A DNA stretch of 64,000 nt. Origin: Cristatella mucedo (Eukaryota > Bryozoa > Phylactolaemata > Cristatellidae). The position numbers and the translations under genes are program-made. The notes below the pieces were generated by a model. It had not been told where the DNA came from and searched no databases. It saw only the letters and a list, made by a program, of their open reading frames with translations. The stretch spans positions 11,814,001 to 11,878,000 of the forward strand of contig WPIO01000008.1 of assembly GCA_009760855.2 (NCBI GenBank). Direction: 5' to 3'. How positions within the stretch are numbered: the first letter of the stretch is position 1; each line of letters begins with the position of its first letter. This document shows, in pieces, positions 60,386-64,000 of the stretch.

Positions 60386-60729
60386 CATGAAGTAATATTC
60401 CTGCTCTGTAGACACTCTTTAGATTTCGCTGACTTTCTCCACTCTTCTTGTCAGTCTCCTCGCCGATTCTGCCTATACGTAAGATACATTCGGGGTCTAC
60501 TTCTGTTTGGCTGGCTAGTTTTTTTCAGGCCTAAGCTGCCGAGCGTTCGCGTCGGTCGTCACTGGAGCTTAAGCCTATGCTGTCTCACTCGCAGTGTCTA
60601 CCGACATGTCAATATAAACAGACAATCCTGCGTAAGCTTCTTCTGTGGCCCTGCGCTGTCACGGGCGACTCCGTCATGGTAGTGGCATAAATGAACTCGT
60701 CAATCTCACGGTATGCTGATTAGGCTGCG

Positions 60730-60965
60730 AAGTCCCCGTGATTCGTTCTTTATATGCTTATGCGTGCTGACACTGCATGCTGCCACTAACCGTACTTGCA
60801 TGCTGAATCTGTGCATGTCACCCCTAACCATGTTATTTATTCTTGTTGTTTATTTAGCATGTTACGATTAACCATTCGATCGTGCTTCCTTTGCAAATGC
60901 AAAGTGCCGAAAGAGATTTAGTTCTCTGAGGGCATTATATCAAGTGTATTATTATTATTATTAGC
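60730..60965 (+). mobile_element. LINE family A, 3' UTR fragment
   Basis: Starts CCCCGTGATTCGTTCTTTAT and runs through the family A 3' UTR, hairpin and ATT repeats. Shares variants with the copy at 33716-34085, indicating one subfamily. Confidence 0.83.
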
Positions 60966-61396
60966 GGCAGCTATTGCTAAGACCTTGCACATGCACTTCG
61001 CTAGACCTGATATTTTGCACTGTGGGACGCTCGTAGCCTGCATACTTATCTAGATTTGTATTGTACTGGACTACATTAGAATACAGAGACTGCAAACTTG
61101 ATGCCGTAGCCTTCGCGCTGTCGCTCTTGGCTAGGATGGAGTCTTTAGCTTTCGCTAGAACGCACTGCCGTTAGACTGGCAGTTGGTCAAATCGTGGCCT
61201 CCCAGGCAGGCTAACAGCACGTAGCTGCAATAGATGGTGGGTGCACGCACATGTAGAAGATACAACCGACGTCGTAGCGACGTAAACTATTGCAACAATA
61301 CATTATCGCACGGTGTTATGCCGATCCGTACCTCGTGAAGAATACAGGTGTATGTCAGATGAACGGCTAGCTCTAAATAAATAAATAAATAAATAG

Positions 61397-61550
61397 TAGC
61401 TGATTAAACAGCCTCTTTTTTGTATAGCGACAGAAGAGCCTTTACAGCTATCACCACCACTTGCAGTGGCGATAAAGAGTCGCCCATCGTAGGAATCGAA
61501 CCCGCGACTTCGAGACCGAGGTCTTGAAAGCAACTGCCTTACCTTCTAGC
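61397..61550 (-). mobile_element. tRNA-derived SINE family 1
   Basis: Reverse complement carries GGTAAGGCAGTTGCTTTCAA, B box GGTTCGATTCC and the same 3' body. An AAAT repeat lies at its 3' end (61375-61394). Confidence 0.82.
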
Positions 61551-64000
61551 CATTGAAATCCGTAGAAGGTTTTTGGCAGACCCCATGCTTAAATAACACT
61601 AGCTATTCCCGATTCGTACAATTAAGGAACCACGAATTAATTCTTGAGAGAAAAAAGAAACGCGAGTGCTTCTCTGATATCGGTATTTTTCAGTGATGGC
61701 CACGCCGTTTTATTGTCCACCAGATGTCGCACGTCTGCATATTTTCTTTCATTTTTAGATGCGCTTTAGAATATTGTTTCCTCTTTAATTTATTTTTAGC
61801 ACTATGCTCCTCCAGTTTGCAGACGTGCTCCGTAGCTCTTGTAGGTCTAGCTACGGCAAGTTATCAGCAATACAGTATGACTCCGATTCCCTTCATGTGC
61901 CTGTCAGTTGAAATCCGAAAAATATTAGCTGAAATCAAGGTTGCAACTGCCACTGAAGTTGCATCTGATTTAATCATTCTGCATACCGATATTAGGGGCC
62001 ACTGAACAGAGCAGCTTTTTTGGCAGTTAATTATTCTAATACTGGGCGCTATAATAACCAAATGCCCAAGTAGCAGAGAATAGAGCATCTGAAACAATAT
62101 CAAAGAGTAAGCATGCTGATTAGTGGACCGTCGCTTCGGTGAGAAATCAAAACTACGCAACGCTTATTTATCCGTTGCTTCAATAAGGCGAACGCAGGGA
62201 TTTGGAAATTAGAAACTCTTTTTAAGAAAGCACGTCTCGATCGTGGCTAGGAGCATCGGGACTACATGCTACCTATTTTAACTGGGCCGCAGTAAATAAA
62301 TGGCGACTGAAAACAATAGGCAACAGTAGGCAACTGCCTAAACAAAGCCAATGCCATTTAGGCGAGAGAAGCTTGTGCGCCATTGATGACAAGTCACTAC
62401 GTAAACAACGAGGCGTGAGCGCAATAAAAACGCCTCTGCGTTCTCGTAGAATCGACGGAAAACTAAGCAACTTGCGGAAGGAATCCGGATTGCCAAGCTA
62501 GGGAACGATGTTTTGAAACAATCATTAGGCCAACCTCAGACAACACGCATTCTTTCAGTGCCAACCGACGGCATTTGAATCGGCAATACGGCAGCTTGTG
62601 CGATGCTAACTCGAGGCGGATTGCACGTTCCTCCGGTCGAGACCCAGATCGCCTTGCACCGCGAAGCGGTATGGCTGCCTCTTCAAGTGTGAAGTGGCCT
62701 TGGTAGAAGGTCACGAGCGCTGCAGCGAAGATGATGTCGTTTGTCTTCGTCTGCACGTGGATTAACTGCCGCTCGCTGTCTTCAGAGACCACGAGCTTAG
62801 CTGAAGTCGTCCTTCATAAAACAGCTCCATCGCTGCATCCACCGAGGAGCGGCCGCTAGAGTTTGTCACAATATAAGCTGCTCAATGCTCACCATGCTCT
62901 ACCGTCAATATTCTGTAGTAGCTGGCGCTTCGTACGCCTACGGCCAGGTTAGGTCTCAATAGGCTGCACTTTTGTCCTCGAACGAATGCGGCGAAGCGTG
63001 GCGAAGTCAGCTTTACAGTGGTCCGAAAAGCGAGATATATATAGGAAGGAGCAGATAGCTCTGCAGGGCCTCGTCGGAAGCCCCGAAACGGCATCAGAAG
63101 TTCACTCTGCAGACAAACTAGACAAGCTGTCTAGCGTACGACTCAAACAGTCAGTACGACAGCACGGATGCCATCAGTACGACACCACGGAGCCGTTCTA
63201 AGAATCACCTAACAATCGCGAGAGGACTACAGACCCGGCGGGAGTCAAGGCGTGTAATCGATTGAAAGAACTTTCTTTAGAGAAGCTTTAAAAGGGACAC
63301 ATTTTAAGATAATTTAACAAGCCTTCACATTGTCAAGCAAAGAGAGACTATCGAGTTTACATTTTGACAGTAAAGAACGCGGCATTAGAAGCGCGTAGGG
63401 GGTGGCTAAGGTAAGAGAAAAATCTTGATACTGCATGGCTTGATTCGAAGTAATGCGTAAAGTGAGCTTTAGAAAGATGCATCTTTTTCCGTTGATTGAT
63501 ATATGGCATTCCGGCGGCCGAATGGTGACTTGTCAGATACAGGTAGCCAACTTGACATTTCAGTGGTAATGTCAAGGTGCCAACAAGGGGTCTGACCTGA
63601 AGCGATGTGTATTCGCAGGTAGTACAAACTTCAGGAACGCCATTCGCAGCGTGATGCTGTAGCCATTATAAGTAGGAAGATTTGAGCTCGTATAGAAACT
63701 TGACTGCAGAGTTTGCCTTGTAGCGCTCTGTCAGCGACCCACTGTTGTCAAGGATGGCCGTTGGAAGAATCCTGACGGCGTGCATGGATTGGACGAATTT
63801 GCAGTTATGTCTGAGCCAGTAATCGGCACTTTGCTACTCTCATCCGAAGGCCTGTCCATTTCGAATACGTAGGACAAAAGTTGAGTACTTTACTGTGTCT
63901 GAAGGGAATACACAGTTGTTTTCACGTGAGTGCGATCTAAAATTGGAGTACTGCTTTGACGGACCATTTGGCTTATATTGCGTTGGTGGACTACGAAAAC
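61551..64000. other. Right flank without recognised features
   Basis: Open frames at 61724-62005 plus and 62463-62792 minus have no motif I recognise and no clear splice context. Nothing else found. Confidence 0.4.

Noticed and set aside
62463-62792. 109-residue minus-strand frame
   Set aside because: No family I recognise, no splice or start context; may be chance. Left out as a gene.

Overview
This window looks like nuclear genomic DNA from an invertebrate animal. The evidence is a multi-exon gene with GT-AG introns, dense simple repeats, non-LTR retrotransposons, tRNA-derived SINEs and a hAT-type MITE, with nothing bacterial. The one host gene I can support is a netrin receptor of the UNC5 family, a bilaterian axon-guidance receptor. 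I cannot name the species; a spiralian (lophotrochozoan) is only a guess.

Layout. (1) 1-10,012: gene-poor flank with microsatellites, LINE 3' fragments and SINE relics. (2) About 10,600-14,300: GC- and CpG-rich block that probably holds the unc5 promoter and first exon. A 187-bp MITE at 10,862-11,048 resembles the SPIN hAT family and has matching 8-bp flanks. (3) 13,352-36,414: unc5 on the + strand. I reconstructed 17 exons whose splice phases agree throughout: signal peptide, Ig, Ig, TSP1, TSP1, 33-nt microexon, transmembrane segment, long cytoplasmic linker, ZU5, UPA, Gln-rich linker, death domain. The model totals 3,732 coding nt (1,243 aa). Exons 3-17 are strong, exon 2 is good, and exon 1 is a reasoned proposal. 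Introns carry LINE and SINE insertions on both strands and an 857-bp minisatellite of 11-bp units just after the exon 2 donor. (4) 36,415-38,440: 3' UTR and flank with polyadenylation signals. (5) About 39,000-61,000: a transposon graveyard with a Tc1/mariner relic, many degraded copies of LINE family A (CR1/L2-like, hairpin 3' tail, ATT-repeat ends), LINE family B copies (one nearly complete, with endonuclease and reverse transcriptase), a relic of a LINE with a restriction-like endonuclease, and two tRNA-SINE families. (6) 61,556-64,000: no recognisable feature.

The repeats form a system. LINE A and SINE family 2 end in the same hairpin-forming tail, so the SINE probably borrows the LINE A machinery. 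There are two reciprocal nested insertions: LINE A inside a family 2 SINE, and a family 2 SINE inside LINE B. Each is flanked by a 7-bp repeat.
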